The notes under the pieces were generated by a model. That model was given only the letters and a program-made list of their open reading frames with translations. It was not told the DNA's origin and did no database searches. Below are positions 1 to 8,544 of a stretch of 64,000 bases of DNA, in pieces. Each line of letters opens with the position of its first letter. Position 1 is the stretch's first letter. The translations under genes and the position numbers were made by a program. The stretch is from NCBI GenBank assembly GCA_964344655.1, contig CAYFOF010000001.1, positions 232,305-296,304 on the forward strand. The letters are read 5' to 3'. This DNA comes from JABJPM01 sp964344655 (GTDB lineage Archaea > Nanobdellota > Nanobdellia > SCGC-AAA011-G17 > PNOQ01).

Positions 1-534
1 TTCTAACCCTTTTGCAATTAATGGTAATTGATCTCTTATCATTTTTCTTGCTGCTAAAACACTCTTATTGTAGACATCTTCTGCATGATCATTATCTTCT
101 ATTGTATAACTTTCTTGAGTTATTATATCTCCTTCGTCTGTTCCTTCTGATGTGTATAAGAGTGTGATCCCTGAATTCTTAGTTCCATTCATAATTTGGT
201 TTATTATTGCTGCTGGCCCCCTTCCATACGGAAGTAAACTTGGATGTGTGGCTATAAATCCTTTTTTTGGGATTGTTAAAACTTCATTTGGGATTATCTG
301 TCTCCATCCACTCATTACTACTAAGTCTGGACTTAATTCTATTCTATCAATTAGATGTGTTTTTACACCTAATCTTAGCCAATCTTCTTGGCTTACGGAA
401 TCGTACATTACTGTTTTTGAATTAGAAGATAAAGTGATTAAATCTGTTATTTGTACTTGAGGATCTTTTAATGATAATCCTTCTTTTAGGAGTTCATATC
501 CTAATACATTTGCGGATAACCAAATAGTTTTCAT
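1..534 (-). CDS. Sugar N-formyltransferase-like protein (partial, C-terminus off window)
   Basis: The first 178 residues of a formyltransferase-fold protein are visible; the rest lies left of the window. Family signatures seen are the HPSLLPYGRG loop (about residues 97-106) and GTDEGDI (131-137), which supply the His (H97) and Asp (D133) of the usual Asn-His-Asp catalytic set. The Asn position, two residues before the His, is Ala95. Members of this family move a formyl group from N10-formyl-tetrahydrofolate to an amine, either on Met-tRNA or on an amino sugar. Its start codon overlaps the stop of the upstream neuB gene (ATGA), so it is co-translated with a nonulosonate synthase. I therefore favour formylation of an amino sugar over tRNA formylation, which Archaea lack. 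Confidence 0.75.
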   Translation of the reverse strand, partial: MKTIWLSANVLGYELLKEGLSLKDPQVQITDLITLSSNSKTVMYDSVSQEDWLRLGVKTHLIDRIELSPDLVVMSGWRQIIPNEVLTIPKKGFIATHPSLLPYGRGPAAIINQIMNGTKNSGITLLYTSEGTDEGDIITQESYTIEDNDHAEDVYNKSVLAARKMIRDQLPLIAKGLE

Positions 535-1697
535 TTTTCAAAATTACAATTTTTGGGAGTAATTGGGTCGTCTTCTTTTATGTTTTCTGTTGCAATGCAA
601 TTGGTGGTTACAAAATTATAGTGTCTGGGGTGAATTCCCCCCATCGGTCTTTTTATTGTTGTATTTTCTGAGGTTAATCTTGTTCCTGTAGATATATTTC
701 CTGCAGCAAATAAGCTTTTCCTTATTTCTCCCATAATTTTAAGTTCTGATTCAGTAGGAATTTTTTCTCCGTTTCCTAGTGCTGTAATTAAAGTGTTGTA
801 ATCTGGAGAATCTTCTAATTTGAATTGTTTATGTATTCTATATTCTGCTACTGCATCAATGGGATCTGTTATTCCTTTTTCTTTTATGAGTTTTATTGCT
901 TCAACTGTTTCTTTTAATTGACTGGGGGTTAATGAGCTTGTATGATCTGGGCTATTCCCTTTGATTAATTGATCTAATGTAAAATGTTTTTCAAATACGG
1001 TTGCTCCTAATGCAGTTGCCATAATTGGGATTTCTATTCCTTGAGTGTGATCAGAATATCCTACTAAAACATTCCCTTCCCTTCTTATTGTGTTCATAGC
1101 ATTTAAATTTACTTCGTCTAGTGGACAAGGATAATTAGTGGTACAATGTAATGCAACTATATCGCTATTTCCTGCTTTTCTTATTGTTTCTATTGCCTCT
1201 AATGTTTCTTCTAATGTTGCCATGCCGGTAGATAATATGATTGGTTTTTGTTTTTTTGCCATGTATGTTAAGAAAGGAATGTTTGTTAAATCTCCTGAAC
1301 CCACTTTGTAAGCTGAGACTCCCAAGGATGTTAAATAGTCAATACTTTCTTCCCCTGAATGGGGGGTAGATAAAAAAGTCATTCCATTTTCTTGGCATAT
1401 CCTCATCAAAATTTCATGATTTGTATCACTTAACTCTAATTTTTTTAACATCTCATATTGAGAATCTGCGTTCCCTAAATTTTCTTGTTGATAATCTGCT
1501 TTATTTGCTTTTTTTGTTACTATTGAATCTGTTTTAAATGTTTGAAATTTTAAAGCGTCTATGCCTGCCCATATTCCTACATTTGCTAGTGCTTTGGCTA
1601 AAAACAAATTTCCTTCATGATTTACGCCTGCCTCAGCAATAAAATATGGGGAAAAATTTTCACCTATTTTTCTTCCATTTATCTCTATTTCGTACAT
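531..1697 (-). CDS. neuB: NeuB-family nonulosonic acid synthase (canonical copy)
   Basis: Condenses a 6-carbon amino sugar with phosphoenolpyruvate to give a 9-carbon 2-keto acid (sialic, legionaminic or pseudaminic type). The TIM-barrel domain (about 1-300) has AEAGVNHEGN, the phosphate-binding Lys131 and Ser134 in AYKVGSGD, and metal-binding His217 (YSDHT) and His238 (EKHFT). A C-terminal SAF antifreeze-like domain (about 325-388) contains an Arg before SLFAAG. At 388 residues it is slightly longer than the usual 340-360. The start ATG lies about 26 bp from a TATA box (1720-1727) with no Shine-Dalgarno, so it is probably leaderless. Its stop overlaps the start of the formyltransferase. The exact sugar cannot be read from sequence. 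Confidence 0.9.
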   Translation of the reverse strand: MYEIEINGRKIGENFSPYFIAEAGVNHEGNLFLAKALANVGIWAGIDALKFQTFKTDSIVTKKANKADYQQENLGNADSQYEMLKKLELSDTNHEILMRICQENGMTFLSTPHSGEESIDYLTSLGVSAYKVGSGDLTNIPFLTYMAKKQKPIILSTGMATLEETLEAIETIRKAGNSDIVALHCTTNYPCPLDEVNLNAMNTIRREGNVLVGYSDHTQGIEIPIMATALGATVFEKHFTLDQLIKGNSPDHTSSLTPSQLKETVEAIKLIKEKGITDPIDAVAEYRIHKQFKLEDSPDYNTLITALGNGEKIPTESELKIMGEIRKSLFAAGNISTGTRLTSENTTIKRPMGGIHPRHYNFVTTNCIATENIKEDDPITPKNCNFEK

Positions 1698-1719
1698 TAA
1701 AAATGAGAAAATTGGGGCA

Positions 1720-1727
1720 TTTATAAA
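1720..1727 (-). promoter_or_regulatory. TATA box of neuB
   Basis: TTTATAAA, palindromic, centred 26.5 bp before the neuB start codon in the gap after the radical SAM gene. This spacing suits a leaderless transcript. Confidence 0.55.
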
Positions 1728-1745
1728 ACATATGGAATTGAATCT

Positions 1746-3029
1746 TTATTCATCTAAATATTTTATTTGTCCTGTTTTTACATGTTTTTTTCTTGGTTCC
1801 ATTCTACTTGGCATACCTGATTTTACTATTGTTGTTTCTCTATATCCACAGTCTGCACAGGCATTGATTTTATGAGCGCAACCTCTTCTGTTCATCTCCC
1901 TCATATGGCTAGATAATTTTCCTGTCCATGCCTCTTCAACACTAGATGTTATTGGAACAACATTGGTATTTCCGCTAATCCCCTTTACTTTCATTTTTGT
2001 AGCTTTTATGCTGCCATCTTCTTGTATTTCTCCAATTACAACTTTTTCTAAATTTTTTGCAGAGAGAATTTCTAATTCTACTCTATCTCCAGGAGACTTT
2101 TCAGAAGTAACTAATTCTTCTAATTTTTCGTTGTATTCTTCTATTTTAGAAGGTAAAGCCATTTGAGCAAGAGGGAATTTTTGGTAAAGGTCTCCACAGC
2201 ATTGAGTTACTAGCCCATCTGCTAATATAAACATTCTTTGCCATGGCATTTCACAGCAGAAGTCATCTGATACTAACATATTTCCGCCCTTTCCCATACT
2301 ATAATCATTTAATCCGACGAAAGAAACGAAGTCTGCTCCATTTTTTAACCAAAAATCTCTGAAATCGGGTTTGCTATCTTTTGTTTTTGGGAGATCTACT
2401 CTTGAAACTTCTATTATTGGGTATTTTGAACCCATTTCATCACGCAATCTTGCTAATCCTTGAACATGACTTAATGTTCTTTGGAAGTTGCCTAAACTGT
2501 TTGCATTAGGTCTTCTAATTTGTTCATATTCTTCTGCTATGTGACTGTCTATAGAAAATATTAATTGATGTAATCCAGCATCTATTAGTTCTCTTGATCG
2601 TTCTTCTGTTAGTAAAACCCCATTTGTATTGAAGCATGTTTGAATTCCTCTATCAGAAGCGTATCCAACCCACTCATGAAGATCTCTTGTTACTAAGGGT
2701 TCTCCTCTGTACATCATTTTTATAGACATTCCTCCTTTTTCTGAGAATTCGTCTATTATATGATTGTACAAATCTCTGGTCATATTTATTGGAGTGGGTT
2801 TTGTTTCATCATATGCTTGAAAACACATAGGACATTCTAGATTGCAAATTGTTGTTGTTTCTATATCTAATTGAATTGGGACTTTGTTTACAATATCTCC
2901 TTGAGGATACTCATTCCACCTTCTTAACATTTCTTGATTATCTGCAGCGTTATAGTGATATATTTCTCCTTCTTTTCTTCCTACTAATTCTACTGTTGGA
3001 GTTATGTAAGGTCTGACTCTTTTTGCCAT
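1746..3029 (-). CDS. Radical SAM/SPASM enzyme with inserted segment
   Basis: A radical S-adenosylmethionine enzyme. The 4Fe-4S cluster motif is Cys62, Cys66 and Cys69 (CNLECPMC), followed by a strand with MYRGEPL (the GGEP-like SAM motif) and FNTNG. A SPASM-type auxiliary cluster region is visible as Cys258/259, Cys277/278, then Cys384, Cys391 and Cys394. About 75-85 residues (roughly 285-365) with no cysteine interrupt it. SPASM proteins modify peptides, or sugars as in some antibiotic pathways. Placement between two nonulosonate synthase genes suggests it acts on the sugar or its nucleotide precursor, but that is inference. It has its own TATA box and probably a leaderless start. Confidence 0.85.
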   Translation of the reverse strand: MAKRVRPYITPTVELVGRKEGEIYHYNAADNQEMLRRWNEYPQGDIVNKVPIQLDIETTTICNLECPMCFQAYDETKPTPINMTRDLYNHIIDEFSEKGGMSIKMMYRGEPLVTRDLHEWVGYASDRGIQTCFNTNGVLLTEERSRELIDAGLHQLIFSIDSHIAEEYEQIRRPNANSLGNFQRTLSHVQGLARLRDEMGSKYPIIEVSRVDLPKTKDSKPDFRDFWLKNGADFVSFVGLNDYSMGKGGNMLVSDDFCCEMPWQRMFILADGLVTQCCGDLYQKFPLAQMALPSKIEEYNEKLEELVTSEKSPGDRVELEILSAKNLEKVVIGEIQEDGSIKATKMKVKGISGNTNVVPITSSVEEAWTGKLSSHMREMNRRGCAHKINACADCGYRETTIVKSGMPSRMEPRKKHVKTGQIKYLDE

Positions 3030-3052
3030 TTTTTGTTTTTTTGAAATTAAAC

Positions 3053-3066
3053 TTATAAATCTTGTG
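3053..3066 (-). promoter_or_regulatory. BRE/TATA element of the radical SAM gene
   Basis: Read on the minus strand it is CACAAGATTTATAA, with the TATA part about 26 bp before the start at 3029. The same block recurs before three other glycan genes in this window (7736-7750, 11425-11439, 17928-17941). Confidence 0.55.
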
Positions 3067-3077
3067 CAATTTGTTTC

Positions 3078-4811
3078 TTATCCTACAACTTTCTTTGATA
3101 ATGGTTCATCTTTTTTTATATCTTTAATTGCTTTTTTTCCTATGATTAAATCTTTTTCAGAAGGAAATATTCCCTTTTCAGATCTTTTGAAGGATATATT
3201 CTCTTGTGTTATTAATTCTCCTTTTTTTATTTCTTTTTCTGCTACTATTCTTTTTCTTACATAGCTTCTATATTCCTCTTCATATTTGCTGAATTTAGAT
3301 AATTCTTGATTTCCTAGTGATTTTTCTATTTCTCTTAAATCTGATATAAACTCCTTAAATTCTTCTGGATTCAATGCAGATTCGTAGTCTATGAATTTTA
3401 ATTCTCTATCTATCGTAAAATGTTTTATTATTCCGTGAATTCCATATGTTATCCCTAAAAATGGAATTATTGAGGCGTATTTTGTGTTTGCATCAGTATG
3501 ATCTTCTAATATCACAGGAAGATTGAATCTTTTTTTTAATGATTTTAAATTATTTAATTTTATGTCCTCTAGTCTTGTTGGAAATGATTGAAAACCATGG
3601 ACAAGCATTATGTTATTGTTATTTTCTGATTTTATTTTTTCTATTGTTTCTTCAGCTTCTTCAGCTTTTATTCCCCCAACTTGTATTAAAATTGGTTTTT
3701 GTTTTTGCGCCATATTTTTTATTAAGGTAGAATCATCAATACATGCAGGGTAGAGAAAATAGGCATCAGTTCCTAATTTTGAAGCCATTTCTAGACTTCC
3801 TTTATCTGCTGTTACTAATTTTTTTTCTTTAGCTTTTTTGAATATTTTTGACCATTCTTCCTTATTAAATTCAAGTCTTTTTATGTCGTTGTATAGTTTA
3901 TGTGATGGAACTATATAATCTTTTAATTTGTACATATGCAATTTAATTGCATCTGCTTTGGAATTTCCAGCAATGTCTATTAATTTTAATGCATTTTCGA
4001 AATTTCCATTATGTCCTCCGGCCATTTCAGCAATAACGAATGTTTTTCCAAATTCTTTTAACTCTGAATTTCCAATTTTTATTGTCTTTTCTTTTTCTGT
4101 AAATTTAATTATAGATTCACATGCATGGAAATCTATTTGGTCATTTATGTCTGCCGAAGATTCTCTATCTATTATTATTCCTTTTACTTTTCCATTAAAA
4201 ATTGGGCAAACCGGTTTTGGATCTTCTGCATCGTTGAAGTATTCTCTTCTTGTTACATATATCGAGGCGTTTGTTACATATGCTTCGGGTAATTCTTGCC
4301 TTCTTAATGGTCTATTTTCTTTTTTTACTAATGGTATCATGAATCCCTCTTCATCTTTTTTAAACATCATGTATGGGTGTTGTTCTACTTCAGTTAATGC
4401 GAATGCTCCTTCTAAATTTTCATTTTTTAGCATTAGTTTTATTGTTTCGTCTATGTGTTTTGAATTTCTAAAAGGAGAGGTTGGTTGAAGATATACTATG
4501 AGTTCTGGGAAATATTTTTCTTTTTTTTCAACATAATTTATTGCGTATAAAACTGCAGATAACGCTGAGCTTTCGTATTGAGCTATTTTTTTTGGTTGAA
4601 GATAAGGTGTTTCAGCGCCATATGTTCTTGCAACTTTTGCTATTTCTTCATCATCTGTGGATACTATTGTTCTATCTATATATTTTGATTCTAATGCGGC
4701 TTTGATGGTATGTGCAATTAATGGTCTTCCTCCAAGTACTTTTATATTTTTTCCTGGGACACTCTTTGACCCTCCTCTTGCAGGAATTATTGCTAGAATT
4801 CTTTTTTTCAT
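3078..4811 (-). CDS. NeuA-NeuB fusion: CMP-nonulosonate cytidylyltransferase plus divergent synthase
   Basis: Residues 1-235 are a NeuA-type cytidylyltransferase: the nucleotide-binding signature IIPARGGSKSVPGKN, then LQPTSPFR, which activates a nonulosonic acid with CTP. Residues 250-510 are a NeuB-like barrel of the divergent subfamily marked by HGFQSFP and DYESALNP, and 510-577 is a SAF domain (VRKRIVAEKEI). The barrel keeps the two metal-binding histidines (His438, His464) and His267. The strand that normally carries the phosphate-binding Lys and Ser (AYKVGSGD) reads AYFLYPACID, so both are lost. The gene starts with ATGA overlap on the aminotransferase stop, so they are co-translated. 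The fusion joins what are usually separate consecutive pathway enzymes. The synthase half may have a different substrate or be inactive. Confidence 0.85.
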   Translation of the reverse strand: MKKRILAIIPARGGSKSVPGKNIKVLGGRPLIAHTIKAALESKYIDRTIVSTDDEEIAKVARTYGAETPYLQPKKIAQYESSALSAVLYAINYVEKKEKYFPELIVYLQPTSPFRNSKHIDETIKLMLKNENLEGAFALTEVEQHPYMMFKKDEEGFMIPLVKKENRPLRRQELPEAYVTNASIYVTRREYFNDAEDPKPVCPIFNGKVKGIIIDRESSADINDQIDFHACESIIKFTEKEKTIKIGNSELKEFGKTFVIAEMAGGHNGNFENALKLIDIAGNSKADAIKLHMYKLKDYIVPSHKLYNDIKRLEFNKEEWSKIFKKAKEKKLVTADKGSLEMASKLGTDAYFLYPACIDDSTLIKNMAQKQKPILIQVGGIKAEEAEETIEKIKSENNNNIMLVHGFQSFPTRLEDIKLNNLKSLKKRFNLPVILEDHTDANTKYASIIPFLGITYGIHGIIKHFTIDRELKFIDYESALNPEEFKEFISDLREIEKSLGNQELSKFSKYEEEYRSYVRKRIVAEKEIKKGELITQENISFKRSEKGIFPSEKDLIIGKKAIKDIKKDEPLSKKVVG

Positions 4812-5977
4812 TTTAACCTTTCAATTGTTCTTTTTAATGCTCTGGCTTGTTCTTCTATTTTTTCATTACTTCCGAAGTTTGTTTTTAATTGGATTAGTCT
4901 TGGTTGAAGATCTTCTGCAATTGGACAATCTGTCGATATGTGGTGCCCCCAATTTGGTGTTTTTGGAGTCATTTCTTTGAATGCCGGTTCGTCATATGTT
5001 AATTTCCAAGACGCGTAAAAGGGTTCCCCTCCTTCTTCTAGGAATATTTGTCTGAATTCATCCCAACTTATTTTGTTTGTATCCAATGCGAATGTATAGG
5101 CAAAGTAAGAATTTTCATATTCCTCTGGTGTTTTTTGGGGATGTATCCATTCTGTTCCTTCTACTGCATTGCTATATGCTTCTCCACATTTTTTTCTCAT
5201 TCCCACAAGGTGATCTATATTTTCTAATTGTGCCAATGCCATTGCTGCACATACTTCAGGCAATCTATAATTTGGAGCAACCATCAAATGTCTTTCAAAA
5301 TTTGGATTTTGTATAACGCTTTTTGAGGGTTTTGTAGCATGTGTATCTGCTTTAAAAGTTGAATAACCCAGAATACTGAACTGTCTTGCTTTTTCTGCTA
5401 TTTCTTCGTTACTTGTGATTATTATTCCTCCGTTTCCAGAAGTCATATGTTTTGATCTTTCGAAGCTGAATATTGCGGCATCTCCAAATGTTCCTGCTAT
5501 TTTTCCATTTATAGTTCCAAGATAGCATTGTGCATTATCTTCTAAAACACTGATCCCATGTGAATTTGCTATTTTAACTATTTCTTCAAGATTAGCTGGA
5601 AGACCATATAATGAGACAGGCATAATTACTTTTGTTTTTTGTGTTATTGCTTCTTCTATTTTTTTTGGATCAATGTTAAACGTTTCTCTATCAATATCTA
5701 CAAATATCGGTGTTGCTCCAAGATAGATTGGGGAAAATCCTGTTGATGAAAATGTTAGCGGTGTTGTTATTACTTCATCTCCCTTTTCAACCCCCATTGC
5801 ATATAATGCAGTGTGGAGGGCAGATGTTCCAGAATTTACACCTATGGCGTATTTTGAATCGAATCTTTTTGCAAATTCAGTTTCTAATCTTTGATTAAAT
5901 TCTCCTGTTAATCCTTTTTCAATTGCTTGAGATACATACTCTATCTCTTTTTTTCCCACTCTCCATAAATTTTTCAT
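4808..5977 (-). CDS. DegT/DnrJ/EryC1-family sugar aminotransferase
   Basis: A pyridoxal-phosphate aminotransferase that puts an amino group on a keto-sugar nucleotide. It has the GVNSGTSALHTAL cofactor-phosphate loop, the pyridine-nitrogen Asp147 (LEDNAQ) and the Schiff-base lysine Lys176 in FSFERSKHMTSGNGG, as in PseC/LegC-type enzymes. I place the start at ATG 5977 (MKNLWRVG), not the in-frame TTG at 5986. The ATG has an AAAGGAG ribosome site about 9 bases upstream and makes an ATGA overlap with the dehydratase stop. Length 389 is normal. It should act directly on the 4-keto product of the fused dehydratase encoded upstream. Confidence 0.88.
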   Translation of the reverse strand: MKNLWRVGKKEIEYVSQAIEKGLTGEFNQRLETEFAKRFDSKYAIGVNSGTSALHTALYAMGVEKGDEVITTPLTFSSTGFSPIYLGATPIFVDIDRETFNIDPKKIEEAITQKTKVIMPVSLYGLPANLEEIVKIANSHGISVLEDNAQCYLGTINGKIAGTFGDAAIFSFERSKHMTSGNGGIIITSNEEIAEKARQFSILGYSTFKADTHATKPSKSVIQNPNFERHLMVAPNYRLPEVCAAMALAQLENIDHLVGMRKKCGEAYSNAVEGTEWIHPQKTPEEYENSYFAYTFALDTNKISWDEFRQIFLEEGGEPFYASWKLTYDEPAFKEMTPKTPNWGHHISTDCPIAEDLQPRLIQLKTNFGSNEKIEEQARALKRTIERLK

Positions 5978-7710
5978 TGATACCAACTCCTTTGAGGTAT
6001 TTTTTTATTTATTTCTGATAAATTTGGTTCTCTCTCTAGCAAGTCTAGTATATCTTGCATTAAAAATATGTTTTCTCCGTTGTATAATTTTCTATAAATC
6101 TCTCTAGTGAATTCTAAATCTTCTTCGTAATCTACTGTCCATCTTAAGTTTGAAATGTTTTCTTTGTATTTCATATTTTGAATTTTGAATATATATGGAT
6201 TTTTCCAGATATAGGGAGTTACATGTTCTCTTTCTTGTTTTTCTTTTGCTTCTTTCCATGCTTTTTCTAATGCTCTAAATCTGAATGTTTCTATATCTAT
6301 TCCTTCTGGATAGGTTGGATAGATTGTATTACTTACGTAATCTATTTCTTTATTTGATAATATTGCTTCAATTGTTTCATCTGTTACTAGTGGATCTTTA
6401 AATGGGTCGTCTGCGGTTACCCTTACTATTATGGATGCATTGGATAATTTTGCTGCCTGATAGTATCTGTCTAAAACATCATTTTCATCTCCCCTGTAAA
6501 TATCTATGTTGTTTGTTCTAGAAAATTCTTCTATTTTGTCGTCTTTGGGATTTGTGGTGGTAGCAATTAAAATTTGATCTATAAATTTACTTTTTTTGAT
6601 TCTCTCTATTATGTGTTGCAACATAGGTTTGTTTTCTATTAATTCTAGTGTTTTATTTGGGAGTCTTTCAGATCCCATTCTTGCTTGAATTATTGCAACA
6701 ACCTTTTCTTTTTTGTTTAGCATTTCTTGAAGTTCTTCTTTTGTAATTGGATTTTGGTTTCTTGAATCATAATGTCCTGTTTCTGTTTTTATTATATCTG
6801 GATATTCTTCTCTATTCTGTTCTAATTCTTCTATTAGATCTCTGTTTTGAGGAGTAATTATATACATGCTTTTTGTTTCTATTGATCTTTGAATTTCTTC
6901 AGAAGTCATTAATTCTTCATAGGTTGTTTCTCCTTCTTTTAATCCTATTATTTTTTGTTTTGCATTTTTATCATATTTTTCAATCATTATGTCTGCAAGA
7001 TCTTTTAGTTTTACTACAGGCATCTTTAGAATAAATATCTCTCCTCCTTGAGAGTCTTTGGCGCATTTTAAAACTAAATTTATCGCATCATCCATTGACA
7101 TCATATATCTTGTCATTTCTGGATTTGTGATTGTAATTTCTTTATTTTTTTCAATTTGCTTTTTCCATAATGGAATTACTGATCCGTTACTTCCCATAAC
7201 GTTCCCAAATCTTACAGAAGAAAATATTGTTCTTTTTTTTCCACGATAATTGTTAGCTGCGGTTATTATTTTTTCCCCTATTAATTTGGTTGCACCCATT
7301 AAATTATGAGGATTTACTGCTTTGTCGCTACTTGTATAAATTACTTTTTCAATATTATTTTTTAATGCAGCGTCTACCACATTTTGAGTTCCGTCTATAT
7401 TTGTTTTTATTGTTTCAAAAGGATTAAATTCTGAAGATTTTACATGTTTTAGTGCAGCACAATGGAGAACTATATCTACGTCTTCAAATGCAAGGTTTAA
7501 ACGTTCTTTATCCCTTATGTCTCCTATTAGAAATCTTAAGTTTTTGTGTTTTTTGAATTTTTCTTCCATGAAAAATAATTCAGATTCTCGGTTATCAAAA
7601 ATTCTTATTGTTTTTGGATTTAATTCTATGAGTTTTTTTGTCAATCCTTGACCTAATGATCCAGCACCTCCAGTAATGAGTATTGTTTTATTTCTAAAAA
7701 ATGAATCCAT
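5974..7710 (-). CDS. Fusion of SMK-type nucleotide-sugar dehydratase and SpsF-like cytidylyltransferase
   Basis: Residues 1 to about 325 form an extended SDR of the CapD/PseB/WbpM type. It has the NAD-binding GGAGSLGQGL, the TSSDKAVNP segment, and MGATK where most SDRs have YxxxK, so it is the Ser-Met-Lys variety that dehydrates UDP- or GDP-GlcNAc to the 4-keto-6-deoxy sugar. From about residue 335 a second domain begins with VVAIIQARMGSERLP and contains RVTADDP, typical of the SpsF/NeuA-like nucleotidyltransferases that accompany NeuB-type enzymes. The two domains are normally separate proteins. The gene heads a run with the aminotransferase and the NeuA-NeuB fusion. The nucleotide and sugar used by each half are not determined by sequence. 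Confidence 0.85.
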   Translation of the reverse strand: MDSFFRNKTILITGGAGSLGQGLTKKLIELNPKTIRIFDNRESELFFMEEKFKKHKNLRFLIGDIRDKERLNLAFEDVDIVLHCAALKHVKSSEFNPFETIKTNIDGTQNVVDAALKNNIEKVIYTSSDKAVNPHNLMGATKLIGEKIITAANNYRGKKRTIFSSVRFGNVMGSNGSVIPLWKKQIEKNKEITITNPEMTRYMMSMDDAINLVLKCAKDSQGGEIFILKMPVVKLKDLADIMIEKYDKNAKQKIIGLKEGETTYEELMTSEEIQRSIETKSMYIITPQNRDLIEELEQNREEYPDIIKTETGHYDSRNQNPITKEELQEMLNKKEKVVAIIQARMGSERLPNKTLELIENKPMLQHIIERIKKSKFIDQILIATTTNPKDDKIEEFSRTNNIDIYRGDENDVLDRYYQAAKLSNASIIVRVTADDPFKDPLVTDETIEAILSNKEIDYVSNTIYPTYPEGIDIETFRFRALEKAWKEAKEKQEREHVTPYIWKNPYIFKIQNMKYKENISNLRWTVDYEEDLEFTREIYRKLYNGENIFLMQDILDLLEREPNLSEINKKIPQRSWYQ

Positions 7711-7735
7711 CTCTAATTTGGGGATTTTTTATCTG

Positions 7736-7750
7736 TTTATATATCTTGTG
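7736..7750 (-). promoter_or_regulatory. BRE/TATA element of the dehydratase operon
   Basis: Minus-strand CACAAGATATATAAA in the 50-base gap after the deacetylase gene, about 30 bp before the start at 7710. It drives the dehydratase, aminotransferase and NeuA-NeuB fusion genes. Confidence 0.5.
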
Positions 7751-7760
7751 AGAGATTATA

Positions 7761-8465
7761 CTACAATCCTTTCCTCCAAAGAGTTTGAAATGCTTCGGCG
7801 TATTTAATACCCGCTTCAGATCCTCGCAACATTGCTAATGCTTTTAGTGCTTCTTTGGATCTTGGGTGAGGATATTTTGCTGATTCTGTTGAGTATGCTT
7901 CCATTGCTTGGATTTTTTTATTTAACGATTTTTCACTTATTTCAATATATGTGTCTGGTTTAAATTGATTGTCTGTTCTATTATATGTTGTACTAGAAGG
8001 TATTTCAAATAACAAAACTTTTGATATTTTTGAATTTGGCAGGGATCTTGTTGCTATTACCGCAGATTTGAAAACCATTCCATGGTCTGTGTTTGAATCC
8101 CCTGGGTGGTGTGTTAAAATTATGCTTGCATCAAATTCTCTCATGTCTTTTTCTATTAATTGAGTTATTTGTAGTTGTTTTATAGAATCATATTGACAAT
8201 TTGGTAAATTATGCACACTTATTTTTTTGATTCCTATTATTTTCTTTACTTTTTTTATTGATTCTTCCACTATTTTTGTTTTCTTTTTTATTTCTTCTAT
8301 CTCTTTTTTTGTTTTTTTTAGATTATATTTGCCTTCTATTGGTTTTCCTAGAATAGTAATATATATTTCATATCCTTTTTTTATTAATTCTGATGCTGTT
8401 CCGCCTGCACCGAGAACTTCGTCATCTGTGTGAGCAGCAATTATGTGGATTTTTTTATTATTCAT
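7761..8465 (-). CDS. PIG-L/LmbE-family deacetylase
   Basis: A zinc-dependent N-deacetylase of the LmbE/PIG-L family, 234 residues. The metal and catalytic motif AHTDDE is at residues 11-16, and the third ligand region reads HHPGDSNTDH near residue 120. The family removes N-acetyl groups from GlcNAc-containing lipids or nucleotide sugars. It sits at the head of the nonulosonate genes and is divergent from an SDR gene, with its own TATA box (8486-8494) 25 bp from the start. A role in exposing an amine for later acylation or formylation is an inference. Confidence 0.85.
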   Translation of the reverse strand: MNNKKIHIIAAHTDDEVLGAGGTASELIKKGYEIYITILGKPIEGKYNLKKTKKEIEEIKKKTKIVEESIKKVKKIIGIKKISVHNLPNCQYDSIKQLQITQLIEKDMREFDASIILTHHPGDSNTDHGMVFKSAVIATRSLPNSKISKVLLFEIPSSTTYNRTDNQFKPDTYIEISEKSLNKKIQAMEAYSTESAKYPHPRSKEALKALAMLRGSEAGIKYAEAFQTLWRKGL

Positions 8466-8485
8466 TATTTTGGAAATTTTAGGAC

Positions 8486-8494
8486 TATATATAA
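8486..8494 (-). promoter_or_regulatory. TATA box of the PIG-L gene
   Basis: TATATATAA centred about 25 bp upstream of the start at 8465, in an intergenic space shared with a second, plus-strand TATA box. Confidence 0.5.
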
Positions 8495-8515
8495 GTTTTA
8501 TGGAAAGCAGTAAAG

Positions 8516-8523
8516 TTTAAAAG
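8516..8523 (+). promoter_or_regulatory. TATA box of the SDR epimerase gene
   Basis: TTTAAAAG about 26 bp before the ATG at 8545. No Shine-Dalgarno lies in between, so a leaderless transcript is likely. Confidence 0.5.
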
Positions 8524-8544
8524 TAACTTCTGTTTTTTTGTTTT

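Noticed and set aside
3928..4488. A 186-codon open frame on the plus strand opposite the NeuA-NeuB gene
   Set aside because: The opposite frame has clear domain motifs throughout. This one has none and arises from AT-rich antisense codons.
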